The notes below the pieces were generated by a model, which saw nothing but the letters and a program-made list of their open reading frames with translations, did no database searches and was not told the DNA's origin. Shown in pieces: positions 15,211 through 16,337 of a stretch of DNA of 16,337 nt; the stretch's first letter is position 1, and each line of letters begins with the position of its first letter. The translations under genes and the position numbers were made by a program. Source of the stretch: an uncultured Collinsella sp. (lineage in GTDB: Bacteria > Actinomycetota > Coriobacteriia > Coriobacteriales > Coriobacteriaceae); assembly GCA_937934165.1 (NCBI GenBank), contig CALGZX010000014.1, positions 1-16,337 of the forward strand, written 5' to 3'.

Positions 15211-16239
15211 CTAACGCTGTACGTAGGCACGAACCAGCTCGTAGGTGTTGCGCACGCCGTCGATGTGACTGCGCTCGTAGTTGTGGCTCGCGTACACGCC
15301 GGGGCCGATCAGGCCGTGACGGATGTCGTAGCCGGCAGAGAGCGTGGCCTCGACGTCCGAGCCGTAATGCGGGTACACGTCGATGGCATAATCGAGCTCA
15401 AGCTCGCGCGCGATATTGGACAGCGTGGTCACCAGATCGTAGTTGTAGGGGCCACCCGAATCCTTGGCGCAAATCGACACCATGCGCTCGGTGCAGCCCA
15501 GGTCGTCGCCCACGCAGCCCATGTCAACGCTGATCATCTCGCGCGTGTCGGCCGGCACGAAAGCACCGCCGTGGCCGACCTCCTCGTACACGGTAAAGAG
15601 CAGCGACACCTTGCGCGAAAGCGACACCTCGCCATCAGCAACAGCGCGGGCCAGACCCAGCAGAATCGACGCCGACAGCTTGTCATCCAGGAAGCGGCTC
15701 TTGATGTAGCCGCTCTCCGTCACCGTGGTACGCGGATCCATAGCGATGATGTCGCCGGTCTGAATGCCCAGCTCAAGCACATCGTCCTTGCTGTCGACAT
15801 TCTCATCGAGCAGGATTTCCATGTTCTTCTCGATGGTCTTGACCGGCTCGTCGGCCACGTGCGCCGAAGGCTCGGTGTTAAGAACCACACCCGTGTACAC
15901 ATTGCCGTCACGCGTGTAGACGGTGCAGTTCTCGCCATCGGCCGTAGACCACTGATGCCCGCCGAGCGTCGTGGGACGCAGACGGCCATTGTCCTTAATG
16001 GAGCGTACCATGGCGCCCAGGGTATCGACATGGCTCGCCAACACGAGCGGCTCGCCCTCGCCGCCAAGCTCGACCAGCACGTTGCCCTTATTGGAACGCT
16101 CAGGCCCAAACCCCATATCGCGCAGGGTCTCCATCAGATAATCAGTAGCCGCACGGGTATAGCCGGTAGGCGAAGCAATCGAGGTAAGCGCCTTCAGCTG
16201 GTCAGTAATATAGGAGAGCGTAGAATCCATCTTGGACAC
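15211..16239 (-). CDS. M42-family metallopeptidase
   Basis: A dinuclear-metal aminopeptidase-like hydrolase. Counting from the GTG at 16239 (343 residues), the metal and catalytic residues are H70 and D72 (ASHVDTLG), D185-D186 (FLDDK), E219-E220 (YEEVG), D239 (SVDMG) and H319 (ASHNYERSH), the complete M42 set. The S-P-T-G-Y-T start and the H-V-D-T-L-G-A-M-V and S-H-x-Y-E-R-x-H motifs recall the M42 subgroup (TIGR03106) first described with N-acetylglutaminylglutamine amide genes; no such genes are present here. The start is uncertain: the ATG at 16296 gives 22 extra residues with no family character; ATG 16230 is 18 bases from the only good ribosome site; GTG 16239 is nine bases from it and is preferred. 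It is convergent with mnmA; no signal peptide is seen, so it is cytoplasmic. The substrate is unknown. Confidence 0.88.
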   Translation of the reverse strand: MSKMDSTLSYITDQLKALTSIASPTGYTRAATDYLMETLRDMGFGPERSNKGNVLVELGGEGEPLVLASHVDTLGAMVRSIKDNGRLRPTTLGGHQWSTADGENCTVYTRDGNVYTGVVLNTEPSAHVADEPVKTIEKNMEILLDENVDSKDDVLELGIQTGDIIAMDPRTTVTESGYIKSRFLDDKLSASILLGLARAVADGEVSLSRKVSLLFTVYEEVGHGGAFVPADTREMISVDMGCVGDDLGCTERMVSICAKDSGGPYNYDLVTTLSNIARELELDYAIDVYPHYGSDVEATLSAGYDIRHGLIGPGVYASHNYERSHIDGVRNTYELVRAYVQR

Positions 16240-16248
16240 CAAAGTCAC

Positions 16249-16253
16249 CCTTT
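16249..16253 (-). promoter_or_regulatory. Ribosome-binding site that decides the M42 start
   Basis: The minus strand reads GAAAGGG here. It is nine bases before GTG 16239 and 18 before ATG 16230, and lies inside the reading frame that would begin at ATG 16296. This favours the GTG start. Confidence 0.5.
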
Positions 16254-16337
16254 CATATCGAATTAAACCCACAGCAACAATACCACCGCGAACCATCTTT
16301 TTATCTAGCGAGATGACCCATTGAACTCCCCGGAACT

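Noticed and set aside
16240..16296. An N-terminal extension of the M42 peptidase from ATG 16296
   Set aside because: The 19 added residues ahead of the GTG do not look like the family, the upstream ribosome site is poor, and a good site (AAAGG) lies inside this stretch and suits a later start.

Overview
This window looks like ordinary chromosome from a GC-rich Gram-positive anaerobe of the Actinomycetota. My best guess is class Coriobacteriia, probably Collinsella or a close relative. That rests on GC-rich codon use, the gene families present and the style of the short intergenic palindromes; I could run no database search. No mobile element, CRISPR array, tRNA, rRNA or prophage was seen.

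Left part (1-10856, all genes on the minus strand): a replication and recombination block. Reading in the direction of transcription it is addB, addA and then dnaE. addB and addA are three bases apart and encode the two subunits of an AddAB-type helicase-nuclease for double-strand break repair. dnaE encodes the replicative DNA polymerase III alpha subunit with an apparently intact PHP domain. A strong palindrome separates addA from dnaE, and a composite repeat lies just past the dnaE stop.

Middle (10857-12172): a small TrpR-like regulator of the YerC type (minus) with its own intrinsic terminator, a 324-base divergent intergenic region, and a small four-helix membrane protein of the PF04020 family (plus), closed by a 13-bp terminator hairpin.

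Right part (12173-16337): a sulfur-related group. An Rrf2-type regulator with an IscR/CymR-like cysteine cluster (minus) diverges from cysK, cysteine synthase (plus). cysK is followed by mnmA, the tRNA 2-thiouridylase (plus). An M42-family metallopeptidase (minus) converges on mnmA. Cysteine made by CysK is the usual sulfur source for MnmA through a cysteine desulfurase, which is not in this window.

The genes are mostly housekeeping. The least explained material is non-coding. There are two kinds of intergenic palindrome: one with TTGCGGTG ends, two copies, whose interiors differ yet stay perfectly paired; and one with a GGGACGGG loop, three copies. An intrinsic-terminator hairpin also sits directly after a promoter-like sequence in front of mnmA. 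In the proteins, AddB keeps its nuclease residues but has lost two of the four usual iron-sulfur cysteines, and DnaE carries an extra charged segment of about 60 residues inside its PHP domain.
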